Source: Psychrobacillus sp044762745 (GTDB lineage Bacteria > Bacillota > Bacilli > Bacillales_A > Planococcaceae). Taken from it: DNA of 64,000 bases. The position numbers and the translations under genes are program-made. Within the stretch, counting starts at the first letter, position 1. Each line of letters begins with the position of its first letter. Shown in pieces: positions 51,751-61,735 of this stretch. The notes below the pieces were generated by a model. It was not told where the DNA came from and searched no databases. It saw only the letters and a program-made list of their open reading frames with translations. The stretch lies in the NCBI RefSeq assembly GCF_044762745.1, contig NZ_JBIWEX010000012.1:59135-123134 (forward strand). Reading direction: 5' to 3'.

Positions 51751-52323
51751 TTACCGACTCCATAATTTTTGTAATGTTTTCGTATACAGTTCATGTTCCA
51801 TTGCATGGATACGTTCTTCGGTTTTCTCTCTATTGCCGTCTACTACTTCAATGGCTGCTTGCGCTAAAATAGGTCCTGTATCCATCCCAGCATCGACGTA
51901 GTGAACTGTTACTCCTGTTACTTTCACACCGTGTGCCATCGCTTGTCCAATCGCGTCTTTTCCTGGAAATGCCGGTAGTAATGAAGGATGGATATTGATA
52001 ATCCGATTTGGATATGCTTCGAGCAAAACACTTCCGATTAAACGCATATACCCCGCAAGCACAAGCCATTCTACTTCGAGCTCTTTTAGCTTTTGTAAAA
52101 CTACTTGCTCAAAAGCTTCTTTCGTAGAAAAGCTAGAGGGTTTTATCGCAAGTGTTTCTATTCCTGCAATACGCGCACGTTCTACTACAAATGAATCTGG
52201 CCTATCTGTCACTACAAGCGTTACAGTTCCGGATAAATGACCAGATTCAATTGCATCATAGATCGCTTGAAAGTTACTACCACTACCTGATGCAAATACT
52301 GCAAATTTCGGTTTTCCAATCAT
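51751..52323 (-). CDS. purN: Phosphoribosylglycinamide formyltransferase PurN
   Basis: 190 aa, folate-dependent GAR transformylase. 'FAVFASGSGSNFQAI' (phosphoribosyl loop), 'VLAGYMRLIG', 'NIHPSLLPAFPGKDAIGQA' (Asn-His catalytic pair) and 'GVTVHYVDAGMDTGPILAQA' (Asp). Its ATG overlaps the purM stop by one base (TAATG). The 3' end carries CCGGTAA/TTACCG, a small hairpin that might reduce readthrough to purHD. Confidence 0.96.
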   Translation of the reverse strand: MIGKPKFAVFASGSGSNFQAIYDAIESGHLSGTVTLVVTDRPDSFVVERARIAGIETLAIKPSSFSTKEAFEQVVLQKLKELEVEWLVLAGYMRLIGSVLLEAYPNRIINIHPSLLPAFPGKDAIGQAMAHGVKVTGVTVHYVDAGMDTGPILAQAAIEVVDGNREKTEERIHAMEHELYTKTLQKLWSR

Positions 52324-53378
52324 TACACTAAACTCCCGTCATGCGTTCCGTTGAATAAGACACCTTCACCTTTCACAACACGACCGATTGTGTATGCTTT
52401 TTCCCCGTGAGCGGTTGCAATTGCAATTGCTTTTTCTGCTTCTTCCGCAGAGAGCGCAATGACAAAACCAATCCCCATATTAAATACATTATATAAATCA
52501 CGATCTGTAAGCTCGCCTTTTTCTTTCAATAAGTTGAAAACAGGCAGTACTTCCCATGATCCTAAATCGACTTCAACCGCTAATCCTTCTGGCATCATTC
52601 GTGGTAAATTTTCATAAAAACCGCCACCAGTAACATGAGCCATTCCGTGAATAGCAAGCTCGTTATGCATTTCCATTACAGGTTTTGCATAAATTTTCGT
52701 CGGTGTAAGAAGTGCTTTTCCAATTTCTCCAAGACTTTCATAACCTTCTACCACTGTATCGGTGCTATAGCCCTGCTCTTCAAATATTATTTTACGTACA
52801 AGTGAATAGCCATTAGAGTGGACGCCACTAGAAGCAAGACCAACTAGCACATCGCCTTCTGTGATTTTTTCACCGGTTACAATTTTCGATTTTTCGCAAG
52901 CACCAACTGCAAATCCAGCTAAATCATACTCATCTTCTTCGTATAGACCTGGCATTTCAGCCGTTTCTCCACCGATTAACGCTGCTCCAGATTGAACACA
53001 ACCATCTGCAACACCTTTGACGATTTGTTCAATACGCTCAGGTACTGCTTTTCCTACCGCAACATAATCAAGGAAAAACAATGGTTCCGCACCTTGTGCC
53101 ACAATATCATTCACACACATTGCCACACAGTCTACACCAATTGTATCGTGTGAATCTGTCATAAACGCTAATTTTAACTTCGTACCAACGCCATCTGTTC
53201 CAGAAATAAGAACAGGTTCTTTATAATTTAATGAAGACAAATCGAACATACCACCGAATCCACCAAAAGTACCCATGATACCTTTTCTAGCTGTACGTTC
53301 GACATGTGATTTCATGCGCTGAACTGCTTCATAGCCAGCTTCAATATTAACGCCCGCTTTTTCATATGCTTTTGACAT
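52323..53378 (-). CDS. purM: Phosphoribosylformylglycinamidine cyclo-ligase PurM (AIRS)
   Basis: 351 aa. 'GGFGGMFDL', 'LISGTDGVGTKLKLAF' (ATP-binding loop), 'CVNDIVAQGAEPLFFLDY', 'GGETAEMPGLY' and 'THVTGGGF'-like 'MAHVTGGGFYENLPR' are PurM signatures. Fifth step: closes the imidazole ring to AIR. Twelve bases after purF with AGGAGG at the start. Confidence 0.97.
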   Translation of the reverse strand: MSKAYEKAGVNIEAGYEAVQRMKSHVERTARKGIMGTFGGFGGMFDLSSLNYKEPVLISGTDGVGTKLKLAFMTDSHDTIGVDCVAMCVNDIVAQGAEPLFFLDYVAVGKAVPERIEQIVKGVADGCVQSGAALIGGETAEMPGLYEEDEYDLAGFAVGACEKSKIVTGEKITEGDVLVGLASSGVHSNGYSLVRKIIFEEQGYSTDTVVEGYESLGEIGKALLTPTKIYAKPVMEMHNELAIHGMAHVTGGGFYENLPRMMPEGLAVEVDLGSWEVLPVFNLLKEKGELTDRDLYNVFNMGIGFVIALSAEEAEKAIAIATAHGEKAYTIGRVVKGEGVLFNGTHDGSLV

Positions 53379-53389
53379 ATATTATCCTC

Positions 53390-54811
53390 CTATCGAACAA
53401 GCTCTTTTTCATGCGGTAATTTGGTACTAGGAGTGATCGGAGTAGGATACTCGCCAGTAAAACAAGCCAAGCAGTGCCCACAATTCTTTCCTTCATCCGT
53501 TCGCCCAATTGCTTCTACCATGCCTTCTACTGATAAAAAGGAAAGCGAGTCCGCACCAATGAGTTCACACATTTCTTCCACGTTATTATTGGATGCGATC
53601 AGTTCCGAATCCGTACTAATATCAATACCGTAAAAACAAGGATTTTTTAATGGTGGTGAGCTAATAACAACATGTACTTCTGCCGCTCCAGCCTCTTTCA
53701 ACATTTTCACAATACGTTTAGAAGTTGTCCCGCGGACGATGGAATCATCCACCATTACTACGCGTTTTCCAGCTACAACTTGACGTACTGGAGAAAGCTT
53801 CATCTTCACACCGCGCTCACGCAAGTCTTGTGACGGTTGGATAAATGTACGACCTACATAGCGGTTTTTAATAAGTCCCATTTCATAAGGGATTCCAGAA
53901 GCTTCTGAAAATCCAATTGCCGCTGAAATACTAGAATCGGGAACACCCGTAACAATATCTGCATCTACTTGGATTTCTTTTGCAAGCTGTTTTCCAAGAC
54001 GTTTTCTTGCCATATGGATATTAATACCATCTATATTTGAATCAGGTCGAGAGAAATACACATACTCCATTGTACAAATCGCCCGTTCTGCTGGCTCCGA
54101 AAAACGTTCTGAACGTACACCTTCATCATCAATAATAAGTAGTTCACCAGGTTCAACTGAACGAATAACTTCTGCACCGATTAAGTCAAACGCACTTGTT
54201 TCCGAAGCTACTACCCAAGAATCGTCTAGTTTTCCTAATGAGAGTGGGCGCATGCCATGTGGATCTTGCGCTACTAATAATTTATCTTCTGTTAAAATAA
54301 CAACTGCAAATGCACCATCTAATAATCTTAGCGCTTCTTTCGCACGATCCACTACCGAATTATGATGACTTTTCTTTAATAAATGGGCAATTACTTCTGT
54401 ATCAGAAGTCGTTTGAAATATACTACCTTGCTGTTCTAAATTTCGCTTTAAACGCCCCGCATTTACGATGTTTCCATTATGTGCGATTGCAAGACTGCCA
54501 GTAGTCGAATTAAAAAGAAGTGGCTGAACATTTTCAAGACCAGATCCGCCTGCAGTTGCATAACGAACATGTGCAACTGCGGCTTTTCCATCTAGTTTTT
54601 CAAGCTTTCCATTACTAAAAACATCATTTACTAATCCTTCACCTTTGACTGTTCGTAAAGTTTGCCCGTCTGTTACGACAATTCCAGCACCTTCTTGACC
54701 TCGATGTTGAAGTGCATGCAAACCATAATAACTAATCGGCGCGGGATCTGGATGTCCCCAAATTCCAAAAACACCACATTCTTCGTTTAAGCCTCTGATT
54801 TCAGCAAGCAT
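53390..54811 (-). CDS. purF: Amidophosphoribosyltransferase PurF
   Basis: 473 aa from the ATG at 54811 (MLAEIRGLNEECGVFG), with AAGGAG 7 bases upstream and a 25-base overlap with the purL 3' end. The first 11 residues are the propeptide and Cys12 is the glutaminase nucleophile (class II). 'VHLATAGGS'-type loop 'HVRYATAGGSG', PRPP loop 'VVMVDDSIVRGTTSKRI', and Fe-S cysteines in 'NCGHCLACFTGEYP', as in Bacillus PurF, where cluster loss controls turnover. Committed step of the pathway. Confidence 0.96.
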   Translation of the reverse strand: MLAEIRGLNEECGVFGIWGHPDPAPISYYGLHALQHRGQEGAGIVVTDGQTLRTVKGEGLVNDVFSNGKLEKLDGKAAVAHVRYATAGGSGLENVQPLLFNSTTGSLAIAHNGNIVNAGRLKRNLEQQGSIFQTTSDTEVIAHLLKKSHHNSVVDRAKEALRLLDGAFAVVILTEDKLLVAQDPHGMRPLSLGKLDDSWVVASETSAFDLIGAEVIRSVEPGELLIIDDEGVRSERFSEPAERAICTMEYVYFSRPDSNIDGINIHMARKRLGKQLAKEIQVDADIVTGVPDSSISAAIGFSEASGIPYEMGLIKNRYVGRTFIQPSQDLRERGVKMKLSPVRQVVAGKRVVMVDDSIVRGTTSKRIVKMLKEAGAAEVHVVISSPPLKNPCFYGIDISTDSELIASNNNVEEMCELIGADSLSFLSVEGMVEAIGRTDEGKNCGHCLACFTGEYPTPITPSTKLPHEKELVR

Positions 54812-57018
54812 GGTATTGCTCCTTTCCAAGCGGAACGGAATTCGTCAACAGAACCGCTAATCCATTCAGTTCCGTCTTCGTTAGAGATTACTACTTTATT
54901 AGAATCTGTTACAGCACCAATTTGAACAGCATCTTTTACGATTTCTTCAAATTTAGCTGCATTTTCAGGTTTAACAGTTATCAGGAAACGAGATTGAGAT
55001 TCGCTAAACAATGCTGTTGTTGCAGAACCATTAATCGTTACTTCTACTCCAAGCCCGTTAGCACCGAAAGCTTTCTCAGCTAATGCAACTGCAAGTCCGC
55101 CTTCTGCAATATCATGTGCAGATTGTACGACTCCAGCTTGAATTGCTGACAGTAACGCTTTTTGACGTGCCGCTTCCACTTCTAAATCGATCGAAGGTGC
55201 TCTACCAAAAATACGTTTTTCTACTAATTTTTGAAGCTCTGATCCGCCGAATTCTGTTTTCGTTTCACCGATTACATATACAATGTCCCCAGCTTGTTTC
55301 ACTTCTTGAGTTGTAACATGTGCTAAATTTTCTACTAGTCCAACTAGACCAATTGTTGGTGTAGGGTAAACTGCTGTTCCGCTACGCTCGTTGTATAACG
55401 AAACGTTACCACCGATAACTGGCGAATCTAATGCGATACAAGCTTCTGAAATCCCGTCAGCAGATTTATCTAACTGCCAGAAAATTTCTGGGTTTTCTGG
55501 ATTACCAAAGTTTAAGCAGTCTGTAATTGCAAGTGGTTTTGCCCCAGAACATACGACGTTACGTGCTGCCTCTGCTACAGCAATTTTTCCTCCTACAACA
55601 GGATCTAAATAGATGTATCTAGAGTTACAGTCAGTTGTCATTGCCAATCCTTTATTTGTCCCACGTACACGAACTACTGCGGCATCCGAACCAGGAGTTA
55701 CTACTGTGCTAGTACGAACTTGATAGTCATATTGGTCATAAACCCATTCTTTGGAAGAAATTGTTGGTTGTTTTAATAAGTTTAATAATGTCTCTTTATA
55801 ATCTGTAACTGCTGGTTCTACATTTTCCATCGCTTGGAACTCTGTAAAGTAAGTAGGTACTGAAGATGGCTTATAATACACTGGAGCTTCCTCCGCTAGT
55901 GCATCTGCAGGAACTTCAGCAACCACTTCTCCGTTATGAAGCAAACGAAGCATTTTATCATTCGTTACTCTACCTACAGCTACACAATCTAAACCGTACT
56001 TATCAAAGATTTTAACGATTTCATCTTCGCGACCTTTTTTCACGACGATTAACATACGTTCTTGTGATTCTGAAAGCATCATTTCATATGCAGTCATACC
56101 CGTTTCACGTTGCGGAATATAATCTAAGTTCAATTCCACACCATGACCAGCTTTCGAAGCCATTTCAGCTGATGAGGAAGTTAATCCAGCAGCACCCATA
56201 TCTTGAATACCGATCAATGCATCTGATTTCACTACCTCTAAACAAGCCTCTAGTAAAAGTTTTTCCATAAATGGATCCCCAACTTGAACTGCTGGACGTT
56301 TTTCTTCTGAAGCTTCTGTTAATTCTTCCGAAGCGAATGTTGCACCATGGATACCATCACGACCGGTTTTTGCACCGGCATACATTACGGTATTGCCTTC
56401 ACCAGCAGCAATCCCTTTTTGAATATCTTCATGGTTAATCAAACCAACACACATCGCATTAACTAGTGGATTCCCTTCATAGCAATCGTCAAATTGAATT
56501 TCTCCCCCGACTGTTGGAATACCGATACAGTTACCGTAACCAGCAATCCCTGCTACTACTTCTTCAAATAAATACTTCACACGTGGTGTTTTTAACTCAC
56601 CAAAGCGAAGTGAATTTAGCATTGCAATTGGACGAGCTCCCATTGAAAATACATCACGGATAATACCACCAACACCAGTTGCTGCCCCTTGATAAGGTTC
56701 AATAGCAGATGGGTGATTATGTGATTCCATTTTGAAAACAACCGCTTGACCATCGCCGATATCTACGATTCCAGCACCTTCGCCGGGACCTTGTAATACT
56801 TGAGGTCCTTTAGTAGGGAATTTACGCAATACGGGTTTCGAATTTTTATACGAGCAATGCTCCGACCACATAACCGAAAACAATCCTGTTTCTGTGTAGT
56901 TTGGAAGGCGTCCTAAAATCTTTTCAGCCATTTCAAACTCTTCGTCTGACATTCCCATTTGTGCATATAATTTTTGTTCTTTAATTTGCTCCGGATTTGG
57001 TTCAAGCATGACTGACAT
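54787..57018 (-). CDS. purL: Phosphoribosylformylglycinamidine synthase, large subunit PurL
   Basis: 743 aa, the Gram-positive type that needs PurS and PurQ. 'MWSEHCSYKNSKPVLRKFP', 'KMESHNHPSAIEPYQGAATGVGGI', 'DMGAAGLTSSSAEMA', 'TDCNSRY' and 'AHDIAEGGLAVALAE' are family motifs. GGAGGG 6 bases before the ATG; it overlaps purQ by 17 bases and purF by 25. Amidates FGAR to FGAM. Confidence 0.97.
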   Translation of the reverse strand: MSVMLEPNPEQIKEQKLYAQMGMSDEEFEMAEKILGRLPNYTETGLFSVMWSEHCSYKNSKPVLRKFPTKGPQVLQGPGEGAGIVDIGDGQAVVFKMESHNHPSAIEPYQGAATGVGGIIRDVFSMGARPIAMLNSLRFGELKTPRVKYLFEEVVAGIAGYGNCIGIPTVGGEIQFDDCYEGNPLVNAMCVGLINHEDIQKGIAAGEGNTVMYAGAKTGRDGIHGATFASEELTEASEEKRPAVQVGDPFMEKLLLEACLEVVKSDALIGIQDMGAAGLTSSSAEMASKAGHGVELNLDYIPQRETGMTAYEMMLSESQERMLIVVKKGREDEIVKIFDKYGLDCVAVGRVTNDKMLRLLHNGEVVAEVPADALAEEAPVYYKPSSVPTYFTEFQAMENVEPAVTDYKETLLNLLKQPTISSKEWVYDQYDYQVRTSTVVTPGSDAAVVRVRGTNKGLAMTTDCNSRYIYLDPVVGGKIAVAEAARNVVCSGAKPLAITDCLNFGNPENPEIFWQLDKSADGISEACIALDSPVIGGNVSLYNERSGTAVYPTPTIGLVGLVENLAHVTTQEVKQAGDIVYVIGETKTEFGGSELQKLVEKRIFGRAPSIDLEVEAARQKALLSAIQAGVVQSAHDIAEGGLAVALAEKAFGANGLGVEVTINGSATTALFSESQSRFLITVKPENAAKFEEIVKDAVQIGAVTDSNKVVISNEDGTEWISGSVDEFRSAWKGAIPCLLKSEA

Positions 57019-57688
57019 GAGATTCCCTCCACTGTTTCACTATTGATTTGAATAAAGCAAGCCCATCTGATCCGCCCATAATGTCATTTGCTGCACGCTC
57101 TGGGTGAGGCATCATTCCTAGTACGTTTCCTTTTTCATTGACAATACCAGCAATGTCTTCGATGCTTCCGTTTGGATTTTCTGAAGCATATGTGAAAACA
57201 ATTTGGTTATTTGCTTTTAAACTAGCAAGAGTTTCTTCATCGCAGTAATAGTTTCCTTCACCATGTGCGATTGGAATTTGAATTACTTCGTCTTTTTTAT
57301 ATTCAGATGTAAATTGCGTTTCATTATTTACTACTTTTAAACCTACTGTACGGCACATAAATTTTAAGTTTTTGTTGCGTAGTAATGCACCTGGAAGAAG
57401 ACCAGCTTCTGTTAATACTTGGAATCCATTGCATACACCTAAAACTGGTTTACCTGCTTCAGCCGCTTTTACCACTTCCGACATTACATTAGAGAAACGA
57501 GAAATAGCCCCACAACGTAAGTAGTCCCCATAAGAGAACCCTCCTGGTAATAATATTCCGTCGAATCCGCTTAAATCTGTTTCATCATGCCAAACGTACT
57601 CTACTTCCTCTCCAAGCTCGTCTTTAATCGCATGATACATATCTAAATCACAGTTCGATCCCGGAAAAACGATTACTGCAAACTTCAT
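57002..57688 (-). CDS. purQ: Phosphoribosylformylglycinamidine synthase, glutaminase subunit PurQ
   Basis: 228 aa class I glutamine amidotransferase. 'VIVFPGSNCDLDMYHAI', 'LLPGGFSYGDYLRCGAI', nucleophile Cys in 'VLGVCNGFQVLTE', and His/Glu in 'GMMPHPERAA'. It overlaps purS by 4 bases (ATGA) and purL by 17. Supplies ammonia to PurL in the PurSQL complex. Confidence 0.97.
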   Translation of the reverse strand: MKFAVIVFPGSNCDLDMYHAIKDELGEEVEYVWHDETDLSGFDGILLPGGFSYGDYLRCGAISRFSNVMSEVVKAAEAGKPVLGVCNGFQVLTEAGLLPGALLRNKNLKFMCRTVGLKVVNNETQFTSEYKKDEVIQIPIAHGEGNYYCDEETLASLKANNQIVFTYASENPNGSIEDIAGIVNEKGNVLGMMPHPERAANDIMGGSDGLALFKSIVKQWRESHVSHA

Positions 57689-57939
57689 TTGCTAGCAACC
57701 TCCTCAACTTCATAACGATAGTCTTCGATTACTGTGTTTGTAAGTAGTTTTTCACACATTTCTTTTACGATTATGTCTAAATCACGATCTGCCTCTTCGA
57801 TTTGAAGCTCTAAAAACTTTCCGATACGAACATCTGAAACTTCGGTATAATTCATCGAGTGAAGTGCCCCCATAACTGCTGAACCTTGTGGATCTAGAAC
57901 ACTTTCACGTAATGTTACATACACTTTAACTTTTTTCAT
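57685..57939 (-). CDS. purS: Phosphoribosylformylglycinamidine synthase subunit PurS
   Basis: 84 aa, standard for PurS. 'VKVYVTLRESVLDPQGSAVMGALHSMNYTEVSDVRIGKFLELQIE' covers the beta-alpha-beta core. Overlaps purC and purQ by 4 bases each. It bridges PurQ and PurL in the complex. Confidence 0.96.
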   Translation of the reverse strand: MKKVKVYVTLRESVLDPQGSAVMGALHSMNYTEVSDVRIGKFLELQIEEADRDLDIIVKEMCEKLLTNTVIEDYRYEVEEVASK

Positions 57940-58652
57940 ATTAATAGTCCTCCTAGTCGGGAAAGTATAATTTCGTAAACATCTGTTAAACTACCTAAAT
58001 TACGTCTAAACACATCTTTATCTAGTTTGTTATTAGTCTCGTCATCCCATAATCTACACGTGTCTGGAGAAATCTCGTCTGCAAGTAGTATTTCACCAGT
58101 TGCAGACTTCCCAAATTCAAGTTTCATATCGATTAACGTAACGCCAATTTCCTTAAAAATCGGTTGTAACACTTTATTAATCTCCAGTGCTTTTTCTTTT
58201 ATCGTTTCTATTTCCTCTGGTGTTGCAAGTTTCAGCAATCCAAGATGGGCGTCTGTTAGTATTGGATCTCCAAGCGCATCATCTTTGTAGTAAAATTCTA
58301 CAATCGGATGAGTTAGAGCTATACCCTCGTCAAATCCAAGTCTCTTTGCTAAACTTCCTGCAGCTACATTTCGAACTACAACTTCTAAAGGAATAATTTC
58401 CACTTTTCTCACGAGTTGCTCATTTTCTGAGATTTGCTCGACAAAATGGGAGTCAATTCCATGCTTTTTTAATTGTTCAAAAAGAATAGTTGTAATTTTA
58501 TTATTTAAATTGCCTTTGCCAACTATTTCTTCTTTTTTCTCTCCATTAAAAGCTGTAGCACTGTCTTTGTAAGAAACAAATAGAATGTTCTCATCTTCTG
58601 TTGCAAATAATTGTTTTGCTTTACCTTCGTATAATAGACGACCTTTTTCCAC
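57936..58652 (-). CDS. purC: SAICAR synthase PurC
   Basis: 238 aa. 'LLYEGKAKQLFATED', 'VVRNVAAGSLAKRLGFDEG', 'IVEFYYKDDALGDPILTDAHL' and 'LIDMKLEFGK...LADEISPDTCRLWD' are diagnostic. Condenses CAIR with aspartate. It starts 15 bases after the purB stop and overlaps purS. Confidence 0.97.
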   Translation of the reverse strand: MEKGRLLYEGKAKQLFATEDENILFVSYKDSATAFNGEKKEEIVGKGNLNNKITTILFEQLKKHGIDSHFVEQISENEQLVRKVEIIPLEVVVRNVAAGSLAKRLGFDEGIALTHPIVEFYYKDDALGDPILTDAHLGLLKLATPEEIETIKEKALEINKVLQPIFKEIGVTLIDMKLEFGKSATGEILLADEISPDTCRLWDDETNNKLDKDVFRRNLGSLTDVYEIILSRLGGLLI

Positions 58653-58667
58653 TGTGAATTCCTCCGG

Positions 58668-59963
58668 TTAATTAAGTCCTAAACGCTCGAAAATCATATC
58701 CACATGCTGAATGTGATAATTGTAATCAAAGCAATCATCCAGCTCTTCCTTGGAAAGTAATGAAGAGATTTTTTCATCCGCATCTACTAATGTGCGGAAT
58801 GCAGTTTGGGATTCCCAAGCTTGCATGGCAAGTGGTTGCACTGTATCATAAGCTGTTTCACGTGCAAGTCCTTTGTCGATTAAAGCTAGTAACACGCGTT
58901 GGGAATAAATTAATCCTAATGTGGAGTCCATATTACGTTTCATATTTTCTGGGAATACCGTTAAGTTCTTCACAATATTGCTAAAGCGATTTAGCATATA
59001 GTTCAACGCGATTGTTGCATCTGGTAAAATAACGCGTTCTGCTGAAGAATGAGAGATATCTCTTTCGTGCCATAAAGATACATTTTCATATGCTGTCATC
59101 ATATAACCGCGCATCAATCTAGCAAGTCCTGTCATATTCTCAGAGCCGATTGGATTACGTTTATGTGGCATTGCAGAAGAACCTTTTTGTCCTTTTGCAA
59201 AAAACTCTTCTACTTCACGTGTTTCTGATTTTTGTAATCCGCGAATTTCGGTTGCAAACTTTTCGATAGACGTTGCGATTAAAGCTAGTGTGCTCATATA
59301 TTGTGCGTGACGATCGCGTTGCAATGTTTGTGTTGAAATTGGTGATGCCGCAAGACCTAAATTTTCACAAACGTATTTCTCTACAAATGGATCAATGTTC
59401 GCATACGTTCCAACTGCACCAGACATTTTCCCAGTTTCAATAACTTTTGCTGCAGCTTCAAAACGCTCTAAGTTACGTTTCATTTCTTCTGTCCAAAGTG
59501 CAAGTTTTAATCCGAAAGTTGTCGGTTCTGCATGCACACCATGCGTGCGCCCCATCATAACTGTATATTTATGTTCTTTTGCTTTATTTTCTAAGATCTC
59601 GATAAAGCTTAGAAGGTCCTTACGGATAATGACATTTGCTTGTTTGATTAAGTAAGAAAGAGCCGTATCTACTACGTCCGTAGAAGTCAGTCCGTAATGC
59701 ACCCATTTCCGCTCTTCTCCTAATGTTTCAGAAACCGCACGAGTAAACGCTACTACGTCATGTCTCGTTTCTTGCTCGATTTCTAAAATACGTTCCACAT
59801 TAAATGACGCATTTTTTCGGAGTGCCACTACGTCTTCTTTTGGAATATCGCCAATTTCAGCCCATGCTTCACAGGCTAATATTTCTACTTCTAACCAAGC
59901 ATTGTATTTGTTTTCTTCAGTCCAGATTGCACCCATTTCTGGACGAGTATAACGTTCGATCAT
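58668..59963 (-). CDS. purB: Adenylosuccinate lyase PurB
   Basis: 431 aa fumarase/aspartase-superfamily enzyme. 'RTHGVHAEPTTFGLKLALW' (catalytic His), 'GAVGTYANIDP' and the signature 'QKGSSAMPHKRNPIGSENMTGLAR' (flexible loop with Ser). Acts twice in purine synthesis: SAICAR to AICAR, and adenylosuccinate to AMP. Starts 15 bases after purK. Confidence 0.97.
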   Translation of the reverse strand: MIERYTRPEMGAIWTEENKYNAWLEVEILACEAWAEIGDIPKEDVVALRKNASFNVERILEIEQETRHDVVAFTRAVSETLGEERKWVHYGLTSTDVVDTALSYLIKQANVIIRKDLLSFIEILENKAKEHKYTVMMGRTHGVHAEPTTFGLKLALWTEEMKRNLERFEAAAKVIETGKMSGAVGTYANIDPFVEKYVCENLGLAASPISTQTLQRDRHAQYMSTLALIATSIEKFATEIRGLQKSETREVEEFFAKGQKGSSAMPHKRNPIGSENMTGLARLMRGYMMTAYENVSLWHERDISHSSAERVILPDATIALNYMLNRFSNIVKNLTVFPENMKRNMDSTLGLIYSQRVLLALIDKGLARETAYDTVQPLAMQAWESQTAFRTLVDADEKISSLLSKEELDDCFDYNYHIQHVDMIFERLGLN

Positions 59964-59978
59964 TCAAGTTCCTCCTGA

Positions 59979-61100
59979 TTAAGACCAGATTTTAGATTGC
60001 TCAATTTCTATTAAAGTTTGTTCAATATTTGATGAAAGAATCGTAACATGTCCCATTTTTCGGTTCGTCTTCGCTTCGGTTTTTCCATATAGGTGAACAG
60101 ACCAGTTTGGGTACTTTGTCATCAAGTTTGTCAAAGAAATAACATGCTGTCCTAATACATTTACCATCACTGTGTCTGTCCAAAGTTTTGGCTCCCTTAA
60201 TGGCCAACCACAAACTGCTCGAATATGTTGATGGAATTGCGAAATGTTACAAGCTTCTATTGAGTAATGTCCCGAGTTATGCGGTCTCGGAGCTAATTCA
60301 TTTATTAATATTTCTCCGTTTTCTAACACAAACATTTCTACTGCAAGTGTACCAATAAGATTTAGATGATTCGCAATCATATTTGCTGCTTCCATTGCTT
60401 TTTGAGCAAGTGTTATGTCAATACGAGCAGGTACTATTGTTTCGTGCAAAATATGATTCACATGAATATTTTCTCCAATTGGCAAGCAATACGTTTGTCC
60501 TTCACCGTTTCGTTGAACAATGACCGAAATTTCTTTCGTAAACGGAATAAATGCCTCGGCAATACAAACAGAATGTTCAAAAAGCGATTTCGCGAGTGGT
60601 AGCTCCTCTTTTGAATGGATTGTTTGTTGACCTTTGCCATCGTATCCCCCACGAGAAGTTTTTACGACACAAGGAAATCCAACATCATCAATTCGTTGTT
60701 CCAGTTGTTCAAAGGTATTTGCTTCGACAAATTTCGCAATCGGTACACCAGCAGCCTGAAGCTCCGTTTTTTCTAGTATGCGATCTTGCGTAATTTTTAC
60801 AAGCTCCGCGCCTTGAGGAACATAGGCAATTTGTGATAATCGTTTCAATCCTGCATAATCAATGTTCTCAAATTCATACGTAATTACGTCACTTACTTCC
60901 GCTAGTTCTTCTAATGCAGCTTCATCATCATATGGAGCAACAATACGAATGTCTGCAACTTGTCCACATGGCGAGTCCATGGTTGGCTCAAGTACAGCAA
61001 TTTTATAACCAGCTTCTTTTGCAGCTAATGCCATCATACGACCGAGTTGTCCACCACCGATAATACCGATTGTTTGCCCAGGATAAATTACTTTAGTCAT
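59979..61100 (-). CDS. purK: 5-(carboxyamino)imidazole ribonucleotide synthase PurK
   Basis: 373 aa ATP-grasp enzyme. 'IGIIGGGQLGRMMALAAKEAGYKIAVLEP', 'PCVVKTSRGGYDGKGQQTI', 'AEAFIPFTKEISVIVQR' and 'INELAPRPHNSGHYSIEAC'. It overlaps purE by 4 bases (ATGA). Makes N5-CAIR, which PurE rearranges. Confidence 0.97.
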   Translation of the reverse strand: MTKVIYPGQTIGIIGGGQLGRMMALAAKEAGYKIAVLEPTMDSPCGQVADIRIVAPYDDEAALEELAEVSDVITYEFENIDYAGLKRLSQIAYVPQGAELVKITQDRILEKTELQAAGVPIAKFVEANTFEQLEQRIDDVGFPCVVKTSRGGYDGKGQQTIHSKEELPLAKSLFEHSVCIAEAFIPFTKEISVIVQRNGEGQTYCLPIGENIHVNHILHETIVPARIDITLAQKAMEAANMIANHLNLIGTLAVEMFVLENGEILINELAPRPHNSGHYSIEACNISQFHQHIRAVCGWPLREPKLWTDTVMVNVLGQHVISLTNLMTKYPNWSVHLYGKTEAKTNRKMGHVTILSSNIEQTLIEIEQSKIWS

Positions 61101-61585
61101 TGTAAATCACCGTTACTTTCAAATACTTTGTTTTTCGTATCTTCTCTTCGTTTTTCTAATCGCTCCGCCACATTTTCATCTTGTATAGAGAGTATTTGTG
61201 CAGCAAGTAAGCCGGCATTTGTTGCCCCGGCTTTTCCAATCGCTACGGTCGCAACCGGTACACCACCAGGCATTTGCACAATGGATAACAATGAATCTAA
61301 TCCATTAAGCGCTTTAGATTGCACAGGAACCCCGATAACAGGAAGCGTTGTCTTAGCAGCAACCATCCCTGGTAAATGTGCGGCTCCTCCAGCTCCTGCA
61401 ATAATTACTTGAAGTCCACGTTTTCGTGCTTGCTCTGCATATTCAAACATTAAATCTGGCGTACGATGTGCAGAAACTACTCGTTTCTCATACGGTATAT
61501 TAAGTTCATCAAGGACCTCACAGCTATGTTTCATTGTTTCCCAATCACTAGAACTACCCATAATTACACCAATTTTTGCGTTCAT
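61097..61585 (-). CDS. purE: N5-carboxyaminoimidazole ribonucleotide mutase PurE
   Basis: 162 aa class I PurE. 'IGVIMGSSSDWETMKHSCEVLDEL' and 'VVSAHRTPDLMFEYAEQA' hold the substrate site; 'AGAGGAAHLPGMVAA' and 'SLLSIVQMPGGVPVATVAIG' complete it. First gene of the operon, 20 bases after the riboswitch terminator. Confidence 0.97.
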   Translation of the reverse strand: MNAKIGVIMGSSSDWETMKHSCEVLDELNIPYEKRVVSAHRTPDLMFEYAEQARKRGLQVIIAGAGGAAHLPGMVAAKTTLPVIGVPVQSKALNGLDSLLSIVQMPGGVPVATVAIGKAGATNAGLLAAQILSIQDENVAERLEKRREDTKNKVFESNGDLQ

Positions 61586-61604
61586 TATATTCGTCCCTTC
61601 TTAA

Positions 61605-61666
61605 ACAAAGAAATTCCCCAAATAAACTACTCTCTAAGGAAGAAAAGCAGTTTACTTGAGGAACTT
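61605..61666 (-). terminator. Riboswitch-controlled terminator upstream of purE
   Basis: On minus AAGTTCCTCAAGTAAACT pairs with AGTTTATTTGGGGAATTT (one mismatch and G-U pairs), followed by CTTTGTTT. It lies between the purine aptamer and the purE start, where the expression platform of the pur riboswitch belongs. Confidence 0.75.
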
Positions 61667-61735
61667 AATTGCTTAGTTTGTGTCATTAATAGCATACGTG
61701 AACACATCCTCTGAGCATAATCCAAAAGTTGCTTT